NCBI RefSeq assembly: GCF_905475465.1
Contig: NC_062254.1
Location: 9,430,001-9,494,000, forward strand
From: Pieris napi
Lineage: Eukaryota; Arthropoda; Insecta; Lepidoptera; Pieridae
DNA: 64,000 nt
Direction of reading: 5' to 3'
Position 1 is the stretch's first letter. Every line of letters starts with the position of its first letter. Of this stretch, positions 39,716 to 51,384 are shown piece by piece. The position numbers were made by a program, and so were the translations under genes. The notes beneath the pieces were generated by a model, which ran no database searches, had not been told where the DNA came from, and was given only the letters and a program-made list of their open reading frames with translations.

Positions 39716-40038
39716 TTTGACGTGATAACGTCTTTAAAATCGTTTTAGTCGGGTGACATGTTCAGAAACTTGTGTCACACCAAAACCTCACGAGCGCGAT
39801 CGCAGGTATAACGAGAGAGAGACGGACCGATCTCCCGTCTCATCTCGAGCGCTGCCAGTCATTCCGTGAAACTTGTCACGCGGAATCCTCACGAGCGGAG
39901 GCTGGCATAGCGTTCGAGTGAGTGGACCGATCTTCCGTCTCTCTCACTCTAGCGGCATACAAACGAATGGAGATTTGTTATCATCATTAATTCCTTACTT
40001 CCCAAAAACTTATATCACCAATAAGACGTTATCACGTA
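39716..40038. repeat. possible TIR element with ACGTGATAACGTCTT ends
   Basis: TTGACGTGATAACGTCTTT near 39716 is mirrored by AAGACGTTATCACGTAAA near 40022. Between them are two related GC-richer blocks with GACCGATCTNCCGTCTC. Nature unknown. Confidence 0.45.
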
Positions 40039-40133
40039 AACATCTCGATCGTAAACCTACTTTACAAACAACCAATATTTGTTTTTTTGTCAACACAATG
40101 TTGCACAAGACTTGAGCCAAGAATGTGCACAGA

Positions 40134-40513
40134 GCACCTAAAGAGTGCCCAAGCGGGGAAGCAGGGGCCCATGCGTTCAAAAGAAGGGCTGGTGATCCAT
40201 CCCTGCAAGCACTGGACCCGATCTCCCCTAGCTATTCCTAAAAGCGTATGGCCCGATCTGTGAAGGATACTTGCTGTGTCAAGTATCTTCACATATCAAC
40301 AATAGGCGGGGAGAGGCGGACACAACCGCCGCATCGCATGTCGGGAAGCGGACAAGGCTCTGCTGTTACCGCATCCCGCCTAAGGCGATTGTTGGTGGCA
40401 CCTTGGGGTTTTAGTGGGTATGCACTTTCGCAAGTCCCACATAACTCTACCGCACTAAGCAGTCGCACCGCGGTGGGGTATGCGCAATGCATTTCCCCAA
40501 GTAAAAAAAAAAA
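40134..40513 (+). mobile_element. 5'-truncated retroelement (R1-like tail?) with 15-bp target duplication
   Basis: About 370 bp of GC-rich sequence (AAGCGGGGAAGCAGGGGCCC, GGACACAACCGCCGCATCGC, CAATGCATTTCCCCAAGT) ends in a run of about 12 A. It is flanked by perfect copies of AAGAATGTGCACAGA at 40119-40133 and 40514-40528. No ORF. The blocks resemble LINE 3' UTR sequence, but the family could not be named with certainty. Confidence 0.8.
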
Positions 40514-40797
40514 AAGAATGTGCACAGACCATTATTGATTCGCCAAAAATTTAAGTTAAAATTTTGCGATACCGTGCTACCAGGAGAGATCAGTGACACG
40601 GCAGGATACCACCGGCAGTGTTATAGCAATTTTACCGCGCTGAAAAGCAAATACAAAAAAAAATTGTCTGTAACAACGGCTGTGCCTTCAACATCTGCAT
40701 CAGTTCTGGAGGCTGAATCATCAGTCAGTAGTGAACCTTTCGTTGAAAATTGTGGACAGGAGGATAAGTCTGCGAGGTATAAAAAAACTCTACTATA
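40514..40797 (+). pseudogene. fragment of an unknown protein with YHRQCYSNFT motif
   Basis: An open frame runs from the second target-duplication copy to a TAA at 40795-40797 and encodes FKLKFCDTVLPGE, AGYHRQCYSNFTALKSKY, then a Ser/Thr-rich stretch. An H-x-x-C-Y pattern occurs in N-terminal regions of many uncharacterised insect proteins, often transposon-related. The frame is closed upstream of the retroinsertion (TGA before GCCAAGAATGTG). Probably a remnant. Confidence 0.4.
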
Positions 40798-40799
40798 AT

Positions 40800-42065
40800 G
40801 ATGATGAAAAATTTCTCATTATTCGGAGTAATTTCATCGAAGTCCGTTTTTTAACTAGAATGATTTTTTGTGCAATTAATATGGGAAAAGGAGGTAGCTC
40901 TAACGTTTAATAACGAAACGTCTATAACGAAACTCGTAGGATCAATCCAGCCATTAAGATTTTTAAATACCCTATAATAGGAAAAACCCGATTTCAACTC
41001 AAGGCCAATGACGATTACGAACGCGACGAGATTTTGACGTGAATTTCAAACAGTTATACACCTAAAAATCGGTGAACAAAATGTCTGCCAAATGTTTTTT
41101 CGTATCCACGGATTGATAATGAATCGCATGGGCGCAGTGAGAACCGTGTGCAAATTACTTTGTAGAGCTTTTTTTTAACATTTTTACTACGCCGTCTGCC
41201 TCTTCAATTTTATTCGTTTCCAAGATGTTTGTGGCCATGAACCCCAGAGGTATACATGTGCAAATGATTTAATATCCCCCTTTTTTTAAGCAACTTCAAT
41301 CGGCTATAACGCGAAAACGCAGCGACGTAGGACCTTAATTCACTGGACCAAATCATTTCGTGCTGACGTAAACTTCAATCTACTCACCAGCTCTCTAACT
41401 ATAACATCATTTTACATATCATGGCTTGCGTACTAGATAATTTAAATTTTCCCGCCCTTATTGCCGATGACATAGATAAACGTCAAATGTCAGCTATGTT
41501 ATTTTGTGGTAAGTACGGTAATCAATATCTGTAATATTCGGTTTCTATAGTTAAACAGATTAAAAATTTGAAAATCTTCAAAGCGAATTAATTTATCATT
41601 TTTCAATATAATTGGTACAATTTCCCATACCATTATAAACGCCTGGTGCCATTTAGTTCGTGAAAAAACCCGACTATCATTTGGCAATGATCGTAAAAAT
41701 CGTTATCGACTACGACTATTAAACAGCATTTTAAAGACCATTTCAATTAGTCTGTGCTCTGTGATATAGAAAATGATTAATTCTTGAACATGTCTTCTAG
41801 CTCTAAGATCAAAGTACGAAATAAGTAATTTCCATTTCTCGGTAGCCTTAATCAAAATACGCACGAAAGTCATTCAAGTGTCCCTAAGAGACCTTTTACA
41901 TTAAGGCGTCAGTAAATTAGGTCGAGGATAGTAACATAGTGTTCTAATTACTAAATTACACCGTCTATGTATATGTAAATTTATGTCTATAAACATGTAA
42001 ATTTACATGAATTGGGTAAATAAGCAAAGTATCATACATGATGAATTCTTTAACGGGCACTAACC
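40800..42065. other. spacer, no gene recognised
   Basis: No exon, RNA or classified repeat was recognised. Confidence 0.4.
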
Positions 42066-42069
42066 AAAA

Positions 42070-42472
42070 TCACTATAGTCGTATTTTTTTTACACGAAGC
42101 CAACTGACAGTAGCTAATGTCACTTTGTAAAATAATGTTGCCATATTTAAAGTAATAGTGATACGTTCAGTTCTTGTTCAATCAGATGAATGAACAATGA
42201 GTGTGAATAGTTCATCATTTCAAACTATAAAAGAATATTATTTCTATTTAAAAATTGTATAAAAGTGCTCTGATATAAGTAAGGTACTAGTACTATGTAA
42301 CTACAATCAGTTTTTTGACGGCTTATTACAATGTGCTATCACCGATCATTAATTCATGAGCTTTTTCAATCATTCACTTTGTCACAACACTGTTTTTATT
42401 TCATTAAAAACTGACAACACCGTAAACGTCAGTTGACTTCGTCTAATTAAAAACACGACTATAATCGTAGAG
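42070..42472. mobile_element. MITE with about 40-bp inverted ends
   Basis: CACTATAGTCGTATTTTTTT then ACACGAAGCCAACTGAC on the left. GTCAGTTGACTTCGTC then AAAAACACGACTATA on the right. Non-coding interior. The target duplication was not clear. Confidence 0.6.
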
Positions 42473-42999
42473 TTGATTTTATCTATGCTTGAATTAAAAA
42501 CAATTAATATGTATTGATCCTTCACTATAATTTCAATGGTTAACTCTAATTAAAAACACAATATAATATAAATTCCTCGATACAAAAAAAACACAGTCAC
42601 CTCTAACTTTTTCCCAATTTCGTTTTTATTCAATGGCGAGTATTTTGGAGCCAAAAATTTCATAAATACTGAATTACAGCACACTAGTGTAGCCAAGAGC
42701 TATTTTTAGCAATTTTATTAAATATTGTATATTTTACGAGTTATTTAAATAAAAAGCATATTTTGGCGTTTACTTCGGCGGAGGGAGACGCGCGGGTGAA
42801 ATCATGAATTTTGCTAGCCTAATGCGCGCTCTTAATGAAAAACTTAGGGTTTAAAAGCGTGAAAAAATCAATTTTATAGAATACATTTTTACGTAAATAT
42901 TGACATAGTGACGGGATAAGAAAAGCCTGTAATGATAAAAAAAAAGAGCTATAACATCTACTTAACTTATCTATCTTATATATCTAATATCTATATAAC

Positions 43000-43531
43000 A
43001 CTAGCTGACCTGGCTAACTTCGTTCCGCCCTACAACTTTATAATATCGTTGTTACTTTAATTTAACTTATTTTAGGATTTCATTAATGTTAAGTATTACA
43101 TTAATACAACTCTTTTGCAAATACAGAAATGTTTTATTGCGAAAGAAGAATGGCAGTTTTACACATTAGGCATCTTCTCTCTAGCGTCGATATGGCGATA
43201 CTGCATGTTTAGCACTTTCTGATATCCAACATCTTTTGATCAGGATCAAAGCATGGTTATGCATCTCCTCATTCACCTCAAGATCGGAATTTCTTGAACT
43301 GACACGTAAAATGATGCGTAGTTTTGTCAACAGATGGCACCATATGGTTTTTGCATTCGTAAAATTAATTAATTAATTTATTGTTATTCGATAACTTATC
43401 CGATATTTTATTGCTTATTCTGCTATTCGGGACGGAAACAAATCCAACAAATCAAAAACCATGGCAATCGGTCCAGCCGTTCTCGAGTTATAAGTGTTGT
43501 AACAAACACAACTTTCTTTTATATATATAGA
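43000..43531 (-). mobile_element. non-autonomous Helitron-like element
   Basis: The reverse strand starts TCTATATATATAAAAGAAAG and ends AGCCAGGTCAGCTAGT. Internal GGTCCAGCCGTTCTCGAG block. Longer than the other copies (532 bp). Confidence 0.72.
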
Positions 43532-43687
43532 TATATCTTATATAACTAACTTCGAAGGAATATTTTTTTAGTAAACAGTTAACTCTTGGACGATATATTA
43601 TTAGAATTATGAAAATAAGGAAGTATTTAATATATAGTACAGACACCCAGTAAATAATATTTTTTTAGTATTCGTTAACATTGGTAA

Positions 43688-46011
43688 TAGACCACAAGCC
43701 CATGAACAAAAAAAACCTGTGAAATGACCCAACCTGAATTACGCTTAGAAGGCTGTTACTATATCTGAAAATAGCTCTGAGCACTATGCCGTCATTTCTG
43801 AGCGGTACATGTGAGTACGTGAGTGAATGGACTTTCTCATGTACAATGGGGGAATTTCGACTAATTATTAATGTACGGCTTTGTTATAAGTGTATAGATG
43901 ATTAAAAATAAATGTCGAAAAACCTAGTGCCGTACAAAAGTGATGGTGCCGGAAGTCGGTGCAAATTTTTAATTCGACGACAGTTGCAGAAGCAATATAG
44001 GTCATTTATTACTGTACGGCATTTGTGTGATTCCTTTTGGACACATATACAGATACTTTGACCGTAAACGCCGTACATATTTCCAGCGGAGCGGTCGAAA
44101 GCCAAGGGTCGGAACCCTACCCCTACACCCATATACCCTAAGGTCATTGTAAAATGTACGGCAACATGTTCAAAATATTATTTAACACGGACAATAATGT
44201 TTTATAATTATGCCGTCCAAATATTATAGTTAATATTTGTGTAATTAAATATTTATCGAAATTTCAGGATTTACCAAGTTCTTACTGCTGTAAGATCAGA
44301 GAATAATGTACGGCAACTTGTTTTTTTACATAATGTTACTAAATATTACCGTTGTACATTATAGCCGTTATTTATACTTAACAAATAAAAATATTATGAT
44401 AAAAAATATATGAAATTTGCGAAATTTAGATGACTTTTCAAATGCTCCTAGAGTAATATGGGGAGTAATATTTTCAAAGATTATTGTTATTTTATATGTA
44501 ACAAATATAAATAAACAAAAAAAACCAGATGCCGTACATTTTACTCCAGATTATTCTTTACAGCTGATAAAAACTTCGACGACGTTTGAGGTGTCCCTTA
44601 AGGTCATTAATAACTGTACATATCTGAGTATACTACCATAAGGCTGTAAAGTATATTTACAGCCTTATCGTACCAGCAGAGAGAGGTAAAGGAAAAATAT
44701 TTTTAACAAAAATATATATAATACAGGGCGTCCCAAAGTTATGAGACATGAAGGGAAAGTACCTTAAATATCGCAGATAGGGTATTTTACTAAAAGAAGA
44801 CTTTATGTTATTTATAAAAGTTAGTAATTCTGCATTCAAAGATTTTTTAAAAACTACTTACCTCGTCTGGAAATCGAACCGGCTTAAATTAAAAAAAAAA
44901 CACCCCTACTTTTATGATGCCAATCGAAAGAATGGCCAAAACCTAATAACTTTTCTAAAGTAACAGACTCGTAGGGGATTTTTTTAGGCCGAATACGATA
45001 GATAATGTTTTCAATTTGATTAAAAAGATATACATTCACGCTGTCCCTTTCTTTTAAAATACTAGGTAACTTAAGAAGAGTTATTAGTTTTTGGCCATTC
45101 TTTCGATTGGCATCATAAAAGTAGGGGTGTTTTTTTTTACATTTAAGTCAGTTCGATTCCCAGACGAGGCAAGTAATTTGAAAAAAATCTTTGAATGCAG
45201 AATAAATAACTTTTAAAAATAACATAAAGTCTTCTTTTAGTAAAAAACCCTATCTACGATATTTAAGGTACTTTCCCTTCATTTCCCATAACTTTGGGAC
45301 GCCCTGTATTGGTAGGCGGTGGTAGCGGACTATCGAAAGTGTACGGCATTTATCTTTTATTGAAGATTGTCTAAAGTATTAATAACCTGTGTTATTGCCG
45401 TACAGATAAAAGTCACCGGAAAATGACTCTTTTCTGAGAAAAGTAATTTACCCCATACACCTATGTGTTCCACAAAAAATGTACGGCATGCTGGAAAATG
45501 TTATCTATTTGTGAAGTACTCTCAAGATCATTTAATTTTATGTTGATTCATATCATCATCACCTATATGCTAATCAGACATATGTTGCGACCCTTGGCTT
45601 TCGACCGCTCCGCTGGGAATATGTACGGCGTTTACGGGTAAAGTATCTGTATATGTGTCCAAAAGGAATCACACAAATGCCGTACAGTAATAAATGACCT
45701 ATATTGCTTCTGCAACTGTCGTCGAATTAAAAATTTGCACCGACTTCCGGCACCATCACTTTTGTACGGCACTAGGTTTTTCGACATTTATTTTTAATCA
45801 TCTATACACTTATAACAAAGCCGTACATTAATAATTAGTCGAAATTCCCCCATTGTACCTGAGAAAGTCCATGCACTCACGTACTCACATGTACCGCTCA
45901 GAAATGACGGCATAGTGCTCAGAGCTATTTTCAGATATAGTAACAGCCTTCTAAGCGTAATTCACGTTGGGTCATTTCACAGGTATTTTTTGTTCATGGG
46001 CTTGTGGTCTA
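43688..46011. mobile_element. long-TIR DNA element with periodic TGTACGGC motifs
   Basis: Inverted arms of 427 bp (43688-44114 and 45585-46011) begin TAGACCACAAGCCCATGAAC and are flanked by TAA on both sides (43685-43687, 46012-46014). Fourteen exact TGTACGGC copies occur: forward at 43872, 44013, 44155, 44307, 45340, 45480, 45622, 45763; reverse at 43929, 44070, 44531, 45397, 45679, 45820. No transposase is encoded. The TAA duplication is compatible with PIF/Harbinger but the family is not proven. A 583-bp MITE interrupts the centre. Confidence 0.82.
44724..45306. mobile_element. fold-back MITE, Tc1/mariner-like, nested
   Basis: CAGGGCGTCCCAAAGTTATG ends and arms of more than 200 bp, imperfectly inverted, flanked by TA at 44722-44723 and 45307-45308. 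No coding. Confidence 0.82.
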
Positions 46012-46014
46012 TAA

Positions 46015-46794
46015 ATAACAACTAAATTTAACTTTATATAATATATATATATAATAAGTTCTAAGATATATTTAGTTTTAAGACTTCAAAAAAAGGAATT
46101 TGAATACAAAACGATACAAATTAGTTGTGCAGTTTACTTCAGAGCCATAGAAAAACTATTCAACACCTTTTATAACAGAATAAAATTTAAATGAAGCCAA
46201 CGAGTTGGAATTCTAAACAAGATTTGATTGTCAGTTTGATAGATAGTTTTACACTGCACTGAAACTGAATAAAGGAAGATATTCACGCACTGAAAATCTC
46301 TAGTTTTATTTATAGCTGGAATGAAAAATTTATAGGCGACTTCGAAAATGAATATAGAATTTGGTTTCATATTTCTTAATAGATTATGGAACTTACCTCT
46401 TTTGAAAAGGGCACCTAAGGACATTTTCGTTCTAAGGTCGATTTCAGTTTTAATCAAATTTAATTACCATTATACATTTATATTAGTGTATATTATACAC
46501 GTGAAGTGAATTCTGGCGCGTGAATAAATTTTTGATTAATTATTTTTAATTTTTTAAATAAATGAAGTTACAAATGTAAAATCCTAATACAAAGTATGCG
46601 CTCTTGCCAAAGCCACAGATGCATTCTGGGCATACTTTCCATGATGTTTTTAATAACGTTTTGAGGAATACGTTCCACCACTCTTCTGCAATGACTTTAT
46701 TTAGCTCCCTAATGTTTTGTGGAGTGATATCAACTTATCAATATACACAAAGGGAGGGCAAAAGTATTTTAAACACTGACATAAATTTTGATTT
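46015..46794. other. spacer, no gene recognised
   Basis: AT-rich. No exon or classified repeat was recognised. Confidence 0.4.
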
Positions 46795-47345
46795 AAAATT
46801 ATTTATTTATTTACACTTCGTTGCATTACAATATAAAAATTTAACATAATTAAATATAAAGGAGGGCAACTGGCGGCCTTATCGCTTTCGAGCGATCTCT
46901 TTCAGGCAAGCACTGTGAGATTTTTTTTTTATTAAATTACATGAGGTAGGGGAGAAGTGGGAAACTACATATTACATATAGTTATTAAGAAAAAAAAGAA
47001 AGGAACAAAAAACAAACTAAACTAATAAAGGATCCATGAAAAATAAAAAGTAAAACGCGCACATGAATCATAATAATTTAATTTAAGATCAGTCTCACGA
47101 CAGTTAGTAGTTTGTAGTAAAGTTAGGGATACGATGTGGACAGGTAATGTTTGTACAGAAGAAATTTAAAGGAAGATAGAGAAGGAGCTAAGCGAATAGG
47201 GACTGGAAGTGAATTCCATAGCCTAACTGCAGAGACCTTAAAGGACTCGCCAATAATGGAGGAGTTATGAGATGGGATTTGAAGGATATAGTTTTCGGAA
47301 GAGCGTAAGCTATAGTTATGGTCGTACTTTCTTAGACCAAATACA
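46795..47345 (-). pseudogene. LINE family B, C-terminus and 3' tail
   Basis: The reverse strand encodes LVFGLRKYDHNYSLRSSENY, SFKVSAVRLWNSLPVPIRL and SLSSFKFLLYKHYL, then the 3' tail with CAACTGGCGGCCTTATCGC and a TTTATTTATTT-complement end. The tail matches 2815-2950 and 51385-51545. Confidence 0.75.
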
Positions 47346-47724
47346 AGCCTCTTTCGATATTGTTGTTTGAAAAAATGAAAATCTTTTCTATTAGGATTTA
47401 TCCATCAATCCATTCATTCAATCACATCCTGTTGTTCATTAGTTTTATTGGTGTCCATTTGTTTTCTCGGTATTCATGTTAGCAGAGGCATTAATTCGTG
47501 ATATGTAGGTAATAAGATTTATATGTCGACTGAGCCCATTTCATGAGTTAATATCTCATTTAGTTTAGTTTCGGCGAATGCTTAAGGGTCATAGTATTTA
47601 GAATAATTAATTTAGTGTCTGTTTAGTTAAAATAAGTAATTAAAAAATATGTTAATACTTTTTGATACATAATATAACTAATACATTACAAGACGGCCTA
47701 CATCCAATCTAGTGAAGTGTAAAA

Positions 47725-48115
47725 ATTTATTTATTTATTTATAACAACACTCCTGCCCTAACAGGCGACCCCAAATTGACAAGAGTGAACAAAAGCTTAC
47801 AGACGAAACCAAAAAAAAAGTTAACATACAAAATCAATCAAGAAAAACAAAATTACATAATAAAAAAATAAAAGAAATGAACTAATCACTATAGGCACTA
47901 ACAAATAAAGTTTTGCCAGTTCACTCAACGGAGAATGAAAAATGTCCGTTAACCTATGCAGTTCATTAACTAAACCAATACACCGAATCATATGTGCCCT
48001 TTTCAGAAGGTAAGTCCTAGCCGTGGGCACATGGAGTAACGGTGGACGATGTCGCTTTCTGATGTATCCATCAAAATAATGTCACTAGCTACTAATGTGA
48101 ATAATTTTAGTAAAA
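47725..48115 (-). pseudogene. LINE ORF C-terminus
   Basis: The reverse strand encodes HRPPLLHVPTARTYLLKR, HMIRCIGLVNELHRLTD and FHSPLSELAKLYLL, ending in an A-rich tail (complement of TTTATTTATTT). A similar end (RRPRLFAIPRARTSLLHR) is at 62650. Confidence 0.65.
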
Positions 48116-48281
48116 TCTTTTCAAAAATCGTATATCCCATATGCAAAGGATTAGAGGCCTCTACCCAAGAGGCCATATCAAGAGGCGACTAACATTTAAC
48201 TACCAATACTACTAACAACATTTGAATAGTAAATTAAGGGTATGGAAATAAAACAGGGCTATATTGCTAATTAAAGATTTA

Positions 48282-48415
48282 AGTTGTCGCCAGGTATATA
48301 GTACCGATGACCCCAGAGCTGGTGCTTTCCTCGCTCAACGAATAAGTATCGCAATACAGCGAGGAAATGCTGCCAGCGTTAAAGGTACACTGCCACAGGG
48401 ACCAAACTTTTTAAA
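48282..48415 (+). repeat. TGDxRAG coding repeat module
   Basis: CGCCAGGTATATAGTACCG, CAGAGCTGGTGCTTTCC and ATCGCAATACAGCGAGGAAA encode a VYSTDDPRAGAFLAQRI, then AIQRGNAASVKGTLPQG sequence. Directly followed by a Penelope-like piece. Confidence 0.65.
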
Positions 48416-48424
48416 TTTGTTTAA

Positions 48425-48725
48425 ATTTATAATAAAACAATTTTTTACCGGATTGAAATTTGGTTTCTGCCAAAACCCTCCCATCTTTTAGTCGATACCA
48501 ACTCCGGGAAAACAAATACAGACAATACAACTTTTTCTACAGCTGTGACAATTTTTGACATATTCAACACCTTTTGTCTTCAGTCACCGTGACCACGCAC
48601 GCTGTAAAGCACGCGAAACGTCGGTTAAATTTAAAATTATGAAAAATAATTGTAAATACATAACTTCAATCCGGTAAAAAATTGTTTTATTATAAATGTG
48701 TGAAAGTTATGTCAATAAAAGACAA
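48425..48725 (+). mobile_element. Penelope-like terminal piece with inverted ends
   Basis: AACAATTTTTTACCGGATTG and the mirrored AATCCGGTAAAAAATTGTT enclose the CACGCTGTAAAGCACGCGAA block. Orientation opposite to 11463. Confidence 0.75.
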
Positions 48726-49079
48726 TACTTAATTTAAATTTTCTTTTTATTAATATCTAATTATTTTTATTGTTACTATGTAAGTTAAGAAGTTGGTCTT
48801 TATTATTATTATTTATTTATATATGTTATTTTTTAAAAATAATATATACAATAATTGGACTCAATACTAAATCAAGAATTAGTTAATTAAGTTCATTTGT
48901 AACACAAGGTTATTAAAGTACATTTTGATATTAAATTTTCCTGTCCCACTTTCGGCGGAATCGGCTTAGCAACGTCTTTTGACGTTCTCATATTGAAGTC
49001 ATTCTGGCAAAATTTGATAATATACAATTGATGAATGCTGGCATTGAGCGAGTGATTCTAATATTTGATATTTAATTGA

Positions 49080-49330
49080 AGTGAAACTTCTTTATCGGGG
49101 TTGGAAAAAAATTTAGTGTAACATTTTTTTGTTACGCGTCACATTTTTCCGTTACGCGCCATATTTTGAAGTGAAACTTGTTTATCGACGTATGGGAGAA
49201 ATTTTGTAGCAGGTTACGCACCATGTTGCTTTTTGAAGTCCAACTTCTTTATCGGCGTTGGTAAAAAATTTACACACATTTGTCACATTTTTCGGTTACG
49301 CGCCATCTTTTTCTTGTCCCTAGGTACCAC
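49080..49330. repeat. degenerate internal repeats (ACTTCTTTATCG / GTTACGCGCCAT)
   Basis: AACTT-TTTATCG recurs at 49085, 49175 and 49242, alternating with GTTACGCGTC/GCCAT blocks. Probably part of an old retroelement terminal region. Confidence 0.5.
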
Positions 49331-49334
49331 GGTT

Positions 49335-50125
49335 GATCCGAAGAGATTCGAAGCCATTAGTAACAAAAATATATAATAACGATAACAATGATAGTAATAC
49401 TAATAATTCTATTACAATTAATGAAATTCTGTTATAATCATACATAGTAGTTAAGTAAAATACATAGTAGTACAGTAATAAGTTAAAATGAAATAATTGT
49501 ATTTGTATTCATGTCTATGATAATAAAAGCCTTTTGTTAAACTTTATCTAATTTAACTTTATTTAACCAATTTCTGTAAATTTGCATAATATAGTAGATC
49601 ATTTTTCGAAAAATAAGGTCATAAAGAAGTTTCACTTCTTACGTGAGTACACCTAGTACACACACACATTTTTTTTTGTAATGGTGGTATTGCTCGTGGG
49701 GATGTGACACGCACGTATTTTTAGGTATGAGCATTGTGTATACAAAACTAGCTTGTATCGAACAAACCCATAATTTCCCTCCGTTCCGAACAACGTGTTT
49801 TAGCAAAAACTCACCGATATCCAGATCGAGCATTCTGATAAAAGTAACCTTAAACTAAAGTAAACTATAAGTGCTTGCCACATTAAATTTTTTATTTTAA
49901 GTTAATATATCGGTGTGCTGAGTGTTGGCAAGCTTTTATAAAAATATATATACAATTTTTTCCTCCCAAAACAATGTATTCATTATATTAAAAAAAATAA
50001 CATACGCGATTTTGCGGACACTCTTTTTGCGTGTGTGATCCTCGAGAATTGTAATATTTATGTACCGATTTTTACACAGTGGCGAACTCAATAGTAATTT
50101 TGTCTATGGACTTATTTCGGCTGAT
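49335..50125. other. spacer, no gene recognised
   Basis: AT-rich. Confidence 0.4.
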
Positions 50126-50129
50126 CTTT

Positions 50130-50252
50130 AAGTTGGCGCCTGGTAGATAGTACCGGTGACCCCAGAGCTGGTGCTTTCCTCACTCAACGAATAAGTATCG
50201 CAATACAGTAGAGGACATGGTGCATTAAAGATACACTGCCACAGGGAACATT
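50130..50252 (+). repeat. TGDxRAG coding repeat module
   Basis: TTGGCGCCTGGTAGATAGTA then CCGGTGACCCCAGAGCTGG as at 52498, with a small internal deletion. Confidence 0.65.
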
Positions 50253-50449
50253 CTTTTTTAGTTTTATTATCCAAATGTTATAGCGACTGGGATCACCAGA
50301 ATTAATTTACAAGGACAGATCTCGGAGAACGTCTGCCGATCTTTATTTATTTAGATATATCTTTATTCTTATTTTATGTTGTCTTTGGCAAAAGAGAGGC
50401 AATTAATTTTTGATAGTCTTTAATTTGATATATTTTATATAAGTGGGCA

Positions 50450-50520
50450 AACGCGCAGAAGGCTCATCTGATGTTAAGGGACACAGCGACCTCGCAAGTG
50501 CGTTGCAGGCCTTTTTAAAA
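50450..50520 (-). mobile_element. LINE family A tail fragment
   Basis: GGCAAACGCGCAGAAGGCTC, CATCTGATGTTAAG and AGTGCGTTGCAGGCC. Confidence 0.6.
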
Positions 50521-50626
50521 AAAAAATCCTTAGTTCTAAGTCAATTTTTTTTCTAATTTTGTAACGAGTCCGTGCATATGTCGTGTTTACTTATTATTGA
50601 AGTTCTAGTGTAATATTTTCTCTACA

Positions 50627-50752
50627 GAGCAGTGTTGGCATATTGGTTTCAGCGTGCGACTCTCATTCCTGAGGTCGTAGGTTCGATCCCTGGCTATGCA
50701 TCAATGGACTTTCTATGTGGGCATTGAAAATTTGCTCGAGTCGACGGCGTGT
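50627..50752 (+). mobile_element. SINE family 1 fragment
   Basis: AGCAGTGTTGGCATATTGG head and intact B box GGTTCGATCCC, lacking the 3' half. Confidence 0.75.
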
Positions 50753-51084
50753 GTTTCCGATAATTTAAACACGTTTGAAGCTAGAAGTCAACGGGCTTTA
50801 ATCGTTTAAGACATGAACTAACATAAAATTAGGTGAAGTGGGGTTGCATCGCTAGACTAACCAAAAAACTTACTTGAATTATCTAAGGGTTCTTAAATCT
50901 AAGTGACTCTACTATTATATTGGACATTATCGGATACGAGAATGTTATGCAACAATTTATGAGTGTATAAAAAATTAAAGTGCTCATTTATAGTAATAAT
51001 AATAAAGCCCGTTTTATTTCCAATCATGACAAAAACAAATTATAATACACAGCTTAGATTATTTAAAATTTGTATACATTTTTT

Positions 51085-51280
51085 TTTGCTTTTGTTTGTT
51101 ATTCTATATTCTAACTTCCTTAAGTACCTACCGTCGATCGGAAAGGCCTCTTCCAGCTTTTTCCAACTGACTCTGTCTATGGCTCTCTTTCTCCATTCGT
51201 TTCCTGCTACCGCTTCTGTTTCTTCTATCCACCTTTTTTTCGGGCGACATCTTCTCCTTCTTCCTCTTGGTCCTCATTAA
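51085..51280 (-). pseudogene. LINE ORF C-terminus fragment
   Basis: The reverse strand encodes KRWIEETEAVAGNEWRKRAI then DRVSWKKLEEAFPIDGR, the W-R-x-x-A-x-D-R-x-x-W-x-x-x-EAF ending of a LINE ORF2. Confidence 0.65.
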
Positions 51281-51384
51281 TTAAAGTAATCATTTATTAC
51301 TAGCAAAATTTATTGTCTTCAAGTGTGAAATGATTGTTATCATTTGCGCTTCTAATTATTAACTTACATAATATATATGTAACC

